Counted from the stretch's first letter, positions 25,946-35,069 are shown. The stretch is 64,000 nucleotides of DNA from Neobacillus endophyticus (GCF_013248975.1 NZ_JABRWH010000001.1:3492001-3556000); one strand, 5' to 3'. Notes: a model not told the origin generated them from the sequence alone. Made by a program: numbers and translations.

Positions 25946-26440
25946 ATGCTTGTTGGTGTTTTGATCCTTAGTATTTTTATATCAATTGTTGAGATAAAAA
26001 AATGTATTTCCTTGATTTCTGATTTTCATTGGTTTGAATTAATTAGTGTTACACTTTTTGTGCTGTGCTTAAATAGTTTTTCGTTTAATTTTTACTCTTC
26101 AGGGTTTCCTTCTTTTGAGCTAAGCGAGATACTGTTGCAGTACATTATTGTCAATGTTCATTTTGAATTCATGTACCCTTTGTTATTCATTTTTGTCCTT
26201 ACACAGTACAAAAGAAACAAGTTACGAATCGTTCGATATGGGTGGACTTTACTTTGGTTTATTGGATACCTATTATTACTTTTATTGGATCACTATTTGG
26301 GAGTGCTGCAACTAGGTCGTTTTTATATGTTTGCTATGGTCGCCGCTTCTTTTTACATTGTTATCAATATTTTTGCGTCAATATATTTCATGGGGAAGTT
26401 TAGAAAAATTCTAGCACGAGAGGGTATTATTCTTGAGTAA
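25946..26440 (+). CDS. CBO0543-like small membrane protein 1
   Basis: 164 residues from ATG 25946, placed just after GGGGGGGAGAGT; the frame extends upstream without a ribosome site. About five membrane spans (LVGVLILSIFISIV, LISVTLFVLCLNSF, FMYPLLFIFVLTQY, LLWFIGYLLLLLLD, FAMVAASFYIVINIF). Its length and layout match the third gene of the cluster. First of three genes whose ends overlap, so they are probably co-translated. A 44-residue homologous fragment lies at 36696. Function unknown. Confidence 0.7.
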   Translation: MLVGVLILSIFISIVEIKKCISLISDFHWFELISVTLFVLCLNSFSFNFYSSGFPSFELSEILLQYIIVNVHFEFMYPLLFIFVLTQYKRNKLRIVRYGWTLLWFIGYLLLLLLDHYLGVLQLGRFYMFAMVAASFYIVINIFASIYFMGKFRKILAREGIILE

Positions 26441-26996
26441 TTTAAAGGAAATACTATATAAGATTTTTCAAGCAATCCAACCGAAATCATTTGATAAAAA
26501 TGAATGGTTTATCTTGTTTATAACATGCTTGACTGTAGGGGTTGTTATCTATTTACATAAAAAGCATGGGAAAATGAAGATTTCTGAACAAATTTTTATT
26601 TTTTTGTTCAATTTCTATTTAGCATCCTTTGGTGATTATTTATTAGCAACAAAGCCGATTGATCTGTACGACACGATCGATCGAAACAAAGTCGAGTTTT
26701 TTGATATCCTTTTGGAAGTAATCGTATATCCAGCCACCATGACCATTTTCATGCATCTTTTTGTTCTATTCAAGATGAAAAAGTTTTCTTTCATTATCCT
26801 TGGAACGTGTGTGCTTATTTTATTAGAATGGATAGCAGAAACTTGGTTTTCAACTTATTCCTATAAAAAATGGAAGCTTATCTACAGTGTCCCTTTTTAT
26901 GGCATAGTATTGACCGTCAATGTATACCTGTTAAGTTGGATTCAAAAAAAGCTACATAGTCATATAAATTTCTTAAAGGAAGACAAAATTTTATGA
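26433..26996 (+). CDS. CBO0543-like small membrane protein 2
   Basis: 187 residues, starting at TTG 26433 inside the end of gene 1, with AGAGGG upstream. Four or five hydrophobic spans, and a conserved-looking FDKNEWFILFITCLTVG start and SFGDYLLATKPIDLYD loop typical of CBO0543-family proteins. The TGA overlaps the ATG of gene 3 (ATGA). Role unknown; it probably forms a membrane complex with its neighbours, which is an inference from gene overlap only. Confidence 0.7.
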   Translation: MSNLKEILYKIFQAIQPKSFDKNEWFILFITCLTVGVVIYLHKKHGKMKISEQIFIFLFNFYLASFGDYLLATKPIDLYDTIDRNKVEFFDILLEVIVYPATMTIFMHLFVLFKMKKFSFIILGTCVLILLEWIAETWFSTYSYKKWKLIYSVPFYGIVLTVNVYLLSWIQKKLHSHINFLKEDKIL

Positions 26997-27487
26997 TAGG
27001 ACTTTGGATTGCCATAATTTTTTTTAATTTTATTGCCTTTAAGACGAATAAACGGCTAACGTCCAATCAAATTGTTCACATTTGGGCATTTACGGTCGCG
27101 TTTCAATTTCTTTTTGACTGGATTGTTGAAATTAAGTATTGTGCCTACTGGTATTTTGACAAAGGAGTAGATTGGAAAGGAATACCTAGCCATACAGTAT
27201 TAATTGCTCCTGTAAATATGATGCTTCTAAATAATTTCCCGTTTAATTCCAGATTTTCAAAACAGGCTGTTACTATTGCCTGTTGGACTATAGGGGTAAT
27301 CATGTACGAAGCAATCGCCTTACTTCCGAAGCCTTTCGGATACTTCCATTTGGGCTGGTGGAGGTTGTGGTATGACTTACTAATTGTTCCCATTCTGATT
27401 CTTATTTTATTAGGCTATTATAAGTGGATATGTAAATTAGAAAGGAAAGCGGCAATTCACATAAATAAAAGAGAATTTCGAAAATAA
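26993..27487 (+). CDS. CBO0543-like small membrane protein 3
   Basis: 164 residues with four to five spans and the family-like motifs FDWIVEIKYCAYWYFDKGVDW and MMLLNNFPFNS, plus WRLWYDLLIVPILILILLGYYKW near the end. AAAGGAAG precedes the ATG, which overlaps the previous stop by four bases. The best match of the three to CBO0543 proteins, which often occur in clusters in Bacillus genomes. No function is established for the family. Confidence 0.75.
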   Translation: MIGLWIAIIFFNFIAFKTNKRLTSNQIVHIWAFTVAFQFLFDWIVEIKYCAYWYFDKGVDWKGIPSHTVLIAPVNMMLLNNFPFNSRFSKQAVTIACWTIGVIMYEAIALLPKPFGYFHLGWWRLWYDLLIVPILILILLGYYKWICKLERKAAIHINKREFRK

Positions 27488-27784
27488 GCCTATGAGGTTT
27501 TGAAATCAGTATAAATAAAATAGCTAAATCATTGTATTCTAATATGAGGAGTTACGGATCAGGAGGATGTATGAAGTGGGATAAATGTTTGGAGAATAAT
27601 TGGTTCTTCTAGGATCGATCATGGCGGGGAAGATTGCAATATGTTAATTGCTGAATAGTCGCTCGTAGGAAATAAAGTAGGACTAAAATATCTGGCTCAT
27701 TCTTAAAAAAATGATATAATAATACGGCTGAAGAGCATAATGAAAATAAGATTCAATGTCTAGAGCGTAAAAGGGGAAAGTACT

Positions 27785-28435
27785 GTGACAAATTTTTTAG
27801 AAGTAAAAGAGTTAATCCAAAATAGAAGAAGCATTCGGAAATATAAAGACCATGACGTATCTAACGAGGATATTTATGAAATCCTCGATTGTGCACGTTA
27901 TGCTCCATCGGATACGAATTCTCAGACTTGGGAATTTCTCGTCATAAAAAACCGAGAAAAAATAAAAAAAATTGAAGAAATGACATGGGATGCGCTTAGA
28001 GAGCGTGCGAAGGAAGCGGAAGAAAAGGGGTTTGAAAAAGAAGGGAAACTTCTTCTCCGTTCATTTGGACCATATGCGACCGCCTTCTCCGGTGCACCTG
28101 CATTGATCATTTGCTTAGCGACACCTTATAATTCGAAATTCAAGGAAAAAATATTTGATCCGATCGAACTCGTGGAAGAGTCTGTATGGGTGGAAGAAGG
28201 AATCAAATCAAGCTGCTTAGCATCACAAAATCTAATGCTTGCTGCGTATGCAAAAGGGTTAGGAACATGTCCAATGACGGGACCTGTGTTACTTGCCCAA
28301 GAAAGAATTCGTGAATATTTGGCGATCGAAAGAGTGAAAGAAATTAATATGGTCATCGCCCTTGGATATCCGGAAGAAACTCCGAAGAAAATGGCGCGTA
28401 AAGAAGTAAGCGAAATCTCAGTGATTATTGAATAA
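27785..28435 (+). CDS. nitroreductase-family oxidoreductase
   Basis: 216 residues. The FMN-binding N-terminus IQNRRSIRKYKDHDVSNEDI and ARYAPSDTNSQTWEFLVI and the C-terminal GLGTCPMTGPVL and ALGYPEETPKK are all nitroreductase hallmarks. It is an FMN-dependent, NAD(P)H-using homodimer acting on nitro compounds, quinones or flavins; the true substrate is unknown. The start is GTG 27785 after AAAGGGG. Single gene. Confidence 0.88.
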   Translation: MTNFLEVKELIQNRRSIRKYKDHDVSNEDIYEILDCARYAPSDTNSQTWEFLVIKNREKIKKIEEMTWDALRERAKEAEEKGFEKEGKLLLRSFGPYATAFSGAPALIICLATPYNSKFKEKIFDPIELVEESVWVEEGIKSSCLASQNLMLAAYAKGLGTCPMTGPVLLAQERIREYLAIERVKEINMVIALGYPEETPKKMARKEVSEISVIIE

Positions 28436-28526
28436 TAGTAGGACAATTTAATTTAACAATAAGGTTGCTTCTGTATTGAATTTTGAGCTTCACGGATGGC
28501 TATATAGAGGTCTATTGTTCAATGCT

Positions 28527-28566
28527 AAATCCCAATTTCTCATTTACCGAGTAATTGGGATTTTTT
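28527..28566 (+). terminator. intrinsic terminator
   Basis: Stem AAATCCCAATT / AATTGGGATTT followed by a T-run. It lies about 90 bp after the nitroreductase gene. Confidence 0.8.
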
Positions 28567-28767
28567 ATTTTGATTGATCCTAACTGATGTGAATTAGATT
28601 TTTATGAATGTCTACTGTTTAAACAGTCTTTTTTTATTCACAACATTAAAGTTTAGCAGAGTCTTCTAAATTCATTCAAAGGGGGAACCGTTTGGAAAAA
28701 TGCGAAATTCCAACGTCAAGTCTATTTCCAGGTCGATTCCCCAAATATACAAGTGTAAAATAATAGG

Positions 28768-29727
28768 TTATTGCGCCATTGCTTCTTGATATTCGAATTT
28801 TAGTTTTTCGATGATTTTTTGGACGGATAGAATTTCCTTGATTTCATCTACCCTTGCACCAGCAAAAACAAGGCCATTTTGGACGTCACCTTCTACGGAT
28901 TTAATCAATGAATCCAGTGTACAAAAACGATAAGAGCAGTTTTTTAGGCAATTTTGGCATTTCGTAATTTTAAGTTTATCTGAGCTGCTGATTAAATCAG
29001 TGAAATGATTGGTAATAGCCCTTCCTTGTAAGCCCACGGTCGTTTTAACTAAAATGGTATCTTCTTTACGGGCATCAACATATTTTTGCTTAAAAGAAAG
29101 TGGGGCATCACATTCCTCGCTTGCAACAAATCTTGTTCCCATTTGGACACCAGCTGCCCCCATTTGCAGAGCTTTAGCAATATCATGCCCTGTCATAATT
29201 CCACCTGCGGCAATAACTGGGACGGAAACTGCTTCGACCACTTCAGGAAGAATGTCAAAAAGAGGCCTGTCCGTTCCTAAATGTCCACCAGCTTCAAATC
29301 CCTCAACAACAACAGCAGCAGCTCCAAGCCGCTCAGAAATTTTCGCGAGTTTAGCAGAAGAAACTATTGAAATGACTGGAATTCCGGCTTGTTTTCCCCA
29401 TGCATACATGTCTCTGGAAATTCCAGCACCTGAAATAATGAAATCCACTTTTTCTTCTAGTGCAGCTTTCATTTTTTCCGCAAAATCATTCATAGCAAAT
29501 AATACATTGACACCGATATACCCTGTACCTTTTAAGAGATTTTTAGCTTTTCTAATATGTGTTCGCATATCTTCAACTGATATTCCTGTGCCAGATATAA
29601 TTCCAATACCACCTTCATTTGCTACAGCTGAGGCTAGATTGCTTAATGAGATCCCGACGCCCATCCCACCTTGTAGGATTGGAACTGTAGGCATCATGTG
29701 CGAGATTTTCAGTTGTGGAAAGTTCAA
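28768..29727 (-). CDS. nitronate monooxygenase / FabK-like flavin oxidoreductase
   Basis: 319 residues, TIM-barrel FMN enzyme. VPILQGGMGVGISLSNLASAVANEGGIG at the N-terminus, VVVEGFEAGGHLG, VIAAGGIMTG and GAAGVQMGTRF are shared by nitronate monooxygenases and the enoyl-ACP reductase FabK; the EAGGHLG element fits both. A C-terminal Cys cluster (CQNCLKNCSYRFC) could bind metal or an Fe-S cluster. The start is TTG at 29727 with GAGGA upstream; the next ATG is 30 nt in. Oxidation of alkyl nitronates is the likeliest role. Confidence 0.8.
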   Translation of the reverse strand: MNFPQLKISHMMPTVPILQGGMGVGISLSNLASAVANEGGIGIISGTGISVEDMRTHIRKAKNLLKGTGYIGVNVLFAMNDFAEKMKAALEEKVDFIISGAGISRDMYAWGKQAGIPVISIVSSAKLAKISERLGAAAVVVEGFEAGGHLGTDRPLFDILPEVVEAVSVPVIAAGGIMTGHDIAKALQMGAAGVQMGTRFVASEECDAPLSFKQKYVDARKEDTILVKTTVGLQGRAITNHFTDLISSSDKLKITKCQNCLKNCSYRFCTLDSLIKSVEGDVQNGLVFAGARVDEIKEILSVQKIIEKLKFEYQEAMAQ

Positions 29728-29967
29728 TTAAATTCCTCATTTCATCTAACTATTTTGTTTAACTATTATAAGATTCCATAAAAACACCTCTTCCAATAGT
29801 TACATTTGTCATTGTCATAAAAAGTTCAAAAATCTACAATACTGCATTTTAAGGGTGGGGATCTATTAATTTATAGGGATAATACCATTCAACTTAGAGA
29901 AAATGGTTATATGAAATAAGTGGTTCAGCTTATGAAGAATGATCGTTCAACTGGGGGAAAGACCTAT

Positions 29968-30009
29968 TTTCATTCGGGCATACTGATTTTCCAGCTAGCC
30001 CGAATGAAA
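29968..30009 (-). terminator. bidirectional hairpin terminator
   Basis: A 12-bp perfect stem (TTTCATTCGGGC / GCCCGAATGAAA). It probably ends the carbonic anhydrase/SulP operon on the minus strand. A second AATCGCCAT...ATGGCGATT hairpin (30016-30064) overlaps the SulP stop. Confidence 0.65.
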
Positions 30010-30061
30010 GATTGATAATCGCCATATTAAGTTTTCTTGATCTTCCCGAAAAAGATGGCGA

Positions 30062-31807
30062 TTAGGTTAAAGATGTACCGAGAGTCGTTCGTTTAGCCTT
30101 CACTGGTTGGAGAGACAACTTGGAGCATTCGCTAAAAGCAAATTGTTTACAACCTATGCATTTTATCGTATCTAATTGGCTTAATGCTTTATTAAGTGCA
30201 TCCCCTGTATGGTCAAAAAAGTTTCTTTCCCCAATTTCTTTATGTAACCCAGTAGAAAAAAGTAATTCTTTAGGCTGCTTCTGGATTCCAGAAATGATAA
30301 GGTGTTGTTTATGATGTTTTAATTGTTTAACGATTTTATGGAGGAGAGCCTCTCCCGAAGTATCAATGAATGGAACTTTGCTCATCCTTAATAGAAGCAC
30401 TCGCGGTTTGGAGCGAAGAATTTCTTCCAGTTCCTCTTCAAATCGTTCAGTTGATCCAAAGAATAAAGGTCCTTCTAATGTATAAATATGAACTTGAGGA
30501 CAGTTAGAACCTTTATTTACGATTTCAGGTTTCACTAGTTTATCAGCCGGGTCCGGTAAAACCTTTGATACTTTCAACGTACCACTCATTTTCCGCACAA
30601 AGGCTACCAGTGCTAAAAGGATGCCTCCACCAACTCCAGTCGTTAGATCAACAAATACAGTTAATAGGAAAGTAACGACTAATATTTTCGAGTCCATGGT
30701 TTTCGTTTTTAAGATTTGTACAAACTCTTTCCGTTCGCTCATGTTCCATGCGACGAACATAAGAATAGGGGCCATACTTGCTAATGGAATGACTGAGGCA
30801 TACGGAGCAAACAGAACAAGCACTAGTAATACTACAATCCCATGAATCACACCAGAGAAAGAGGAAGCTGCACCGTTTTTAATATTTGTTGCTGTTCGGG
30901 CGATGGCTCCTGTAGCTGGAATTCCGCCAAATAATGGTGCAATCATATTGGCTAATCCTTGCGCAATGAGTTCTCTATTGCTGTTATGTTTAGTGTTGGT
31001 CATACTGTCCGCAACTAAGGCTGATAATAATGATTCAATTCCTCCAAGCATGGCAATAACAAGAGCTGCTGGGAGTAATTCAATCAGCAAATTCCCTGTG
31101 ATATCTGGAAAATCAAAGGTTGGTAATTTATTAGGGATTTCTCCATAAGTTGATCCGATTGTTGCGACAGTGTTAGGAAAGAAAAAATAGGCAACGAGAG
31201 TTGATACAATCAATCCCATCAGTGATCCAGGGATTTTTGATACATATTTTTGGGCCAATATAACAATAGCCAAACTGATTACAGCTATCAAAATACTGTA
31301 GATATTTAGTGTGTGTAGATTCACAAAAATTTCCTTCATTTTTAAAATAAATGAATCTTCTTTTTTTAGGTTACTAAGACCTAAGAAATTAGAGATCTGG
31401 CCGGAAAAGATAATGACAGCGATTCCTGCTGTAAATCCGGTCACAACAGGGCGGGGGATAAACTTTATAAACCTTCCTAATTTGAATACACCCATGAGCA
31501 AAATCATGATCCCAGCTAAGAAGCCGGCGATTAACAGTTTTTCATATCCAAACTGCATAACAACCCCTAATAAGACAGGGACAAAGGCACCAGTTGGTCC
31601 TGCAATCTGATATTTAGATCCTCCAAAAAGCGAAATCATAATACCGGCAATGATGGTCGTATAAAGTCCATATTCCGGCCTTACCCCTGAAGCAATGGCA
31701 AAGGCCATCGCTAAAGGAATCGCTACAATTCCAACGATCAGCCCAGCTACTGCATCTTTCCGAAGATGGCTTAAGTTATACCTATTTAACTGTTTAATAG
31801 CTATCAT
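30062..31807 (-). CDS. SulP-family anion transporter with STAS domain
   Basis: 581 residues. Ten or more membrane spans with the SulP signatures AIPLAMAFAIASGVRPEYGLYT, GPTGAFVPVL and GGIPATGAIARTATNIKNGA are followed by a STAS domain (about 440-540, LLLRMSKVPFIDTSGEALL). A Cys-containing tail (CIGCKQFAFSECSKL) follows. Co-transcription with a carbonic anhydrase two bases upstream points to bicarbonate as the substrate, as for BicA; sulfate cannot be excluded. Plasma membrane. Confidence 0.9.
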   Translation of the reverse strand: MIAIKQLNRYNLSHLRKDAVAGLIVGIVAIPLAMAFAIASGVRPEYGLYTTIIAGIMISLFGGSKYQIAGPTGAFVPVLLGVVMQFGYEKLLIAGFLAGIMILLMGVFKLGRFIKFIPRPVVTGFTAGIAVIIFSGQISNFLGLSNLKKEDSFILKMKEIFVNLHTLNIYSILIAVISLAIVILAQKYVSKIPGSLMGLIVSTLVAYFFFPNTVATIGSTYGEIPNKLPTFDFPDITGNLLIELLPAALVIAMLGGIESLLSALVADSMTNTKHNSNRELIAQGLANMIAPLFGGIPATGAIARTATNIKNGAASSFSGVIHGIVVLLVLVLFAPYASVIPLASMAPILMFVAWNMSERKEFVQILKTKTMDSKILVVTFLLTVFVDLTTGVGGGILLALVAFVRKMSGTLKVSKVLPDPADKLVKPEIVNKGSNCPQVHIYTLEGPLFFGSTERFEEELEEILRSKPRVLLLRMSKVPFIDTSGEALLHKIVKQLKHHKQHLIISGIQKQPKELLFSTGLHKEIGERNFFDHTGDALNKALSQLDTIKCIGCKQFAFSECSKLSLQPVKAKRTTLGTSLT

Positions 31808-31809
31808 AT

Positions 31810-32412
31810 TTACTCGCTCCTGGTTTCCAGATTTGGTATGTACACACTTTTAGGGTTATATCCGTTTATCAACAGATCTAATTTTCCTGTTTCAGGGTCA
31901 ATGATCATCCCATGAACAGGGATGTGTTTTGGGAATATCGGGTGGTTTTTGATAATATCGCAACTGTTTTTAACATTATCCTCCACACATTGAAAACCAG
32001 TCAGCCATTTGGACAAATCAATCCCTGCGTTAGCGAGTAGATCAAGCTGACTTTCGTCAATACCATTCTGTTTAGCTTTTTCAAGAATGGATGATGTTTC
32101 TAGACCCACCATGCCACATCCGTAATGTCCGATTACACACACTTCTTCAGCCTTTAATTCATAAATAGCGACTAGAATGCTTCGCATAATACTGCCGAAA
32201 GGGTGGGAGACAGTTGCACCAGCATTTTTGATTATTTTCGCATCACCGTTTCCTATCCCCATCGCCTTCGGAAGTAATTCCAGTAAACGGGTATCCATAC
32301 AAGTTAGGATCACTAGTTTTTTATCTGGATATTTTGTCGTTTTAAACTCTTGATACCTGTGTTGATCAACAAAAGTCTTGTTAAAATCTAGAATTTCAGA
32401 AATTGTATACAT
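31810..32412 (-). CDS. beta-class carbonic anhydrase
   Basis: 200 residues. Zinc ligands Cys38 (CMDTR), His96 and Cys99 (GHYGCGM) and the catalytic dyad Asp40/Arg42 are present, and DPETGKLDLLINGY closes the fold. It interconverts CO2 and bicarbonate in the cytoplasm. AAAGGAGG precedes the ATG. It is the first gene of a two-gene operon with the SulP transporter, which suggests that it supplies CO2/HCO3 for carboxylases or pH balance. Confidence 0.93.
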   Translation of the reverse strand: MYTISEILDFNKTFVDQHRYQEFKTTKYPDKKLVILTCMDTRLLELLPKAMGIGNGDAKIIKNAGATVSHPFGSIMRSILVAIYELKAEEVCVIGHYGCGMVGLETSSILEKAKQNGIDESQLDLLANAGIDLSKWLTGFQCVEDNVKNSCDIIKNHPIFPKHIPVHGMIIDPETGKLDLLINGYNPKSVYIPNLETRSE

Positions 32413-32645
32413 AGATTTTTCCTCCTTTAATCAATCACCTATTAATTGGTATGGAAATTAATGGTTTGCAACCAAAGAAAACTATAAATGTAAATTGAGA
32501 AAAATTCTGGTATTTTTTGTGAACAAATTGTTAACTACACAAAATTGAGACAATAGTATGTTTTAGAAAAATATCTTTATAGGGGTTATGAACCAAAAAG
32601 GCTGATTTTCTAAATATAAAAACAGTCGAAGTGGGGGAAGTACTT

Positions 32646-32756
32646 ATGTTAAGTGAAAAGTTAATTCTTTATAAAGAAATTGGATATTTTGTTAATAAGA
32701 AATGTAATAATCAAGGTTTAAGAAAAAAAGTAAGTAGAAAAATAAGTAAATATTAG
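32646..32756 (+). CDS. small basic peptide, unknown
   Basis: 36 codons (MLSEKLILYKEIGYFVNKK...KVSRKISKY) with GGGGGAAG in a good position before the ATG. Highly basic, with no membrane segment. It ends 14 bp before the frameshifted gene that follows, so it may be co-transcribed with it. No family recognised. Confidence 0.4.
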   Translation: MLSEKLILYKEIGYFVNKKCNNQGLRKKVSRKISKY

Positions 32757-32769
32757 GGGGAGTATAAAA

Positions 32770-33103
32770 ATGATAAACTATGACAATCGTATTTGCTTCA
32801 ATTGAAAATACAGCTAACGGTGAAGTCTCTTTAAAAACAACTTTTCAATATAAGCAAGAGGGGAATATGATCACTGCAACGTATAGTGGAGGTTCTATCG
32901 TCAAAGGTTTCCTAATTGGTATGGCAAAGGAAGATGGTTACCTAGAGTTTAAATATAACCACGTTAATACCAATAATAAAATTAGAGGAGAATGTGTTTC
33001 GACGCCTGAAGTCTTAGGTGATGGGCAAATTAGACTGTATGAGAAATGGATATGGATTGATGCCGAAGGAAGTGAGGGTAATTCAATTATTGAAGAAGTG
33101 TAA
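32770..33103 (+). pseudogene. N-acetylglutamate synthase-annotated small protein, frameshifted near its start
   Basis: The body (FASIENTANGEVSLKTTFQY...GSIVKG...CVSTPEVLGDGQIRLYEKW...SIIEEV) matches a ~110-residue Bacillus family often labelled N-acetylglutamate synthase without evidence. The proper start, ATG 32770 with GGGGGAG upstream, encodes MINYDNR and then shifts frame: one base appears to be missing at about 32793-32798. An internal ATG at 32780 opens the long frame but has no well-placed ribosome site. It is either a disabled gene, a sequencing error, or re-initiated translation. Confidence 0.7.
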
Positions 33104-33195
33104 ACAGGTACATAATTTTTTTGAAAAAACAGCTAGTTTTTTTAAAAATTTAACGCAAGGGGCTTGGCTAAAGCCAAATAAGCCAACCAATAGAC

Positions 33196-33411
33196 CTAAT
33201 AATCTGAACGACTTTCATCATTCCTTATTTCCTCAAATTCTCTGTATGTGGAGAAAATAGAGAGTACTGCACAAATAATAACATTTTCAAGTATATTGTA
33301 AGGAGAGTTAAAAAGAAGAACAAATACGCTAAGAAAAGAGAAACAGAAAATATAATCCCTTAAATAGGTCATGATAAGGACCATTCCTAAATACGCTTTT
33401 TCTTCATTCAT
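33196..33411 (-). CDS. small membrane protein, unknown
   Basis: 71 residues from ATG 33411 (MNEEKAYLGMVL), which follows GGAGG; the upstream frame is unsupported. Two hydrophobic spans (IFCFSFLSVFVLLF, NILENVIICAVLSIF) and a charged C-terminus (REFEEIRNDESRSDY). Convergent with the preceding gene. Confidence 0.5.
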   Translation of the reverse strand: MNEEKAYLGMVLIMTYLRDYIFCFSFLSVFVLLFNSPYNILENVIICAVLSIFSTYREFEEIRNDESRSDY

Positions 33412-33511
33412 TATTAAAACCTCCATTTGTATTCCATTTCATTGTAGTTTGGATTATGGTAATAAAGAAATAGGAAAATAGTAAATGTATTGTAAAATTA
33501 TTGTAAATGAA

Positions 33512-33560
33512 AACGATCGATAAATTCTAAAATAAAAGAATTTATTGATCGTCTTTTTTT
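33512..33560 (+). terminator. strong intrinsic terminator
   Basis: A 16-bp stem ACGATCGATAAATTCT / AGAATTTATTGATCGT (one G-U) followed by CTTTTTTT. Confidence 0.75.
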
Positions 33561-33778
33561 ATAATAAGAAGCACAGAATGATAGGAGGTAAATACTCGGT
33601 TATAACATTTACAGTTTCAGTATTAAGTTTAACAATCCATAGATAAATATAACTGGAATAATTATGGATATTGGTTTTGTCAGTCTTAATTGCGTTAATT
33701 AAAGAATTAATTGGATTATGGTACTTAAATAACTCAATCAACCCAATGAAGGCACTGAACAGCTACTGACTAAATTTT

Positions 33779-33818
33779 ATGAATATTCCTTGACAGGAAT
33801 ATTCATGTTATATATAAT
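33779..33818 (+). promoter_or_regulatory. promoter with palindromic operator of the ArsR/SRPBCC operon
   Basis: TTGACA (33790-33795), 17-bp spacer, TATAAT (33813-33818). The -35 box sits in the centre of a perfect 11-bp inverted repeat ATGAATATTCC-N6-GGAATATTCAT (33779-33806). This placement suggests autorepression by the ArsR protein encoded next. Confidence 0.8.
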
Positions 33819-33893
33819 GTCAATAACAGGAAAATAATGAAGATGATGTAAATTTGGTTTTACCGGTGACCATCATTTGACGAGGTGAACAAC

Positions 33894-34238
33894 ATGTCAG
33901 GGAAGATTCCGGGCGAGAACATGACGACGCTTAGTGCTTTGTCTGAACCAAATCGTATGAATATCGTCGAACTCTTACGTGACGGCCCTCTGACAGTGGG
34001 AGAAATCGCCGACCAGTTGGGATTGAAGCAGCCCCAAACTTCGAAGCATCTAAAAGTGCTTAGCGACAACGGGATTGTAGAAGTGAAGGCAGAAGCCAAC
34101 CGCCGCATCTACAAGCTCCGGCCCGAGCCCTTCCAAGCGCTGGATTCTTGGATACAGTCCTTTCAGCGTGTGATTCAAGAAAGATTCGACAATCTAGATG
34201 CTTATTTGAAGGAATTACAGAACAAGGAAAATTCTTAA
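33894..34238 (+). CDS. ArsR-family transcriptional regulator
   Basis: 114 residues from ATG 33894 after GAGGTG. A winged helix with LSALSEPNRMNIVELLRDGPLTVGEIADQLGLKQPQTSKHLKVLSDNGIVEV, the SdpR/YxaD-like ArsR subgroup. No Cys-rich metal site is visible, so it is probably not metal-sensing. It is co-transcribed with an SRPBCC protein, a frequent pairing, and probably binds the palindrome in its own promoter. Confidence 0.9.
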   Translation: MSGKIPGENMTTLSALSEPNRMNIVELLRDGPLTVGEIADQLGLKQPQTSKHLKVLSDNGIVEVKAEANRRIYKLRPEPFQALDSWIQSFQRVIQERFDNLDAYLKELQNKENS

Positions 34239-34266
34239 ATCATTTCATTTTCAAGGAGGAAAAACG

Positions 34267-34782
34267 ATGTCAAATAACACATTGGTTTCGAGAGTAGAGA
34301 ACGAACGAGTACTGGTATTGGAGCGTGTATTCGATGCGCCACGCGATCTTGTATTCAAAATGTTTAAAGAGCCGGAGCACCTGCAACACTGGTGGGGACC
34401 TAGGGGCTGGGAGATACCTGTTTGCACCATTGATTTCCGTCCAGGAGGAGTTTGGCACTACTGTATGAAGTGTGTCGATCAAAATCAGGGTCAATTTTTT
34501 GGTATGGAATCCTGGGGTAAAGGAGTTTATAAGGAGATTATCGAGCCGGAGAAGATTATCTACACCGATTACTTTTCGGATGCAGAGGGCAATTTGAATG
34601 ACTCGATGCCTTCGACAGAAATCACTCTGGAATTCATCGATTTGGCTGGGAAAACGAAGCTGATCAACAGTGCTGAATATGTGTCTCCAGAGGCACTTAA
34701 GACCGTTATGGACATGGGCATGCTGCAGGGCATCACAGAAACCTGGGATCGTTTGAACGAGCTTTTGGTGTCGCTGAAGTAG
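34267..34782 (+). CDS. SRPBCC (AHSA1-type) protein
   Basis: 171 residues. FDAPRDLVFKMFKEPEHLQHWWGPRGW and RPGGVWHYCM are the AHSA1/START-like hydrophobic-pocket fold, and the C-terminal ITETWDRLNELL helix closes the cavity. Such proteins bind lipophilic ligands; those paired with ArsR regulators are thought to respond to toxic hydrophobic compounds, without proven activity. CAAGGAGG precedes the ATG. Second gene of a two-gene operon. Confidence 0.88.
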   Translation: MSNNTLVSRVENERVLVLERVFDAPRDLVFKMFKEPEHLQHWWGPRGWEIPVCTIDFRPGGVWHYCMKCVDQNQGQFFGMESWGKGVYKEIIEPEKIIYTDYFSDAEGNLNDSMPSTEITLEFIDLAGKTKLINSAEYVSPEALKTVMDMGMLQGITETWDRLNELLVSLK

Positions 34783-35069
34783 ATTTACCGTAACACTTTC
34801 ACGCTTAGTAAGTTATGACTTAAACGTTACACGTTGATGAGATTGTAAATAGGATTTTAAGCAGTGTATTTCATACAATGAAAATTATCACTTTTCCAGA
34901 AGTTCTATACAAATTACGAGGGCGATGCTTAAATAGGGGCACCGCCTTTTGATTACCCTTGATTAAGCGATAAGCAGTGAAGGAGAATCCCCCGTAGAAT
35001 ACGAAGAAAAGGTAGATTTTTTCAGTGTGTGTCGTTTAATGCGTTCACTTCAACAGAAAGAACGCTACA

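Noticed and set aside
33559..33741. 60-codon minus-strand frame
   Set aside because: No ribosome site. The plus strand shows scraps of a hydrophobic protein (VLSVLIALIKELIGLWYLNNSINP) instead, but too broken to name.
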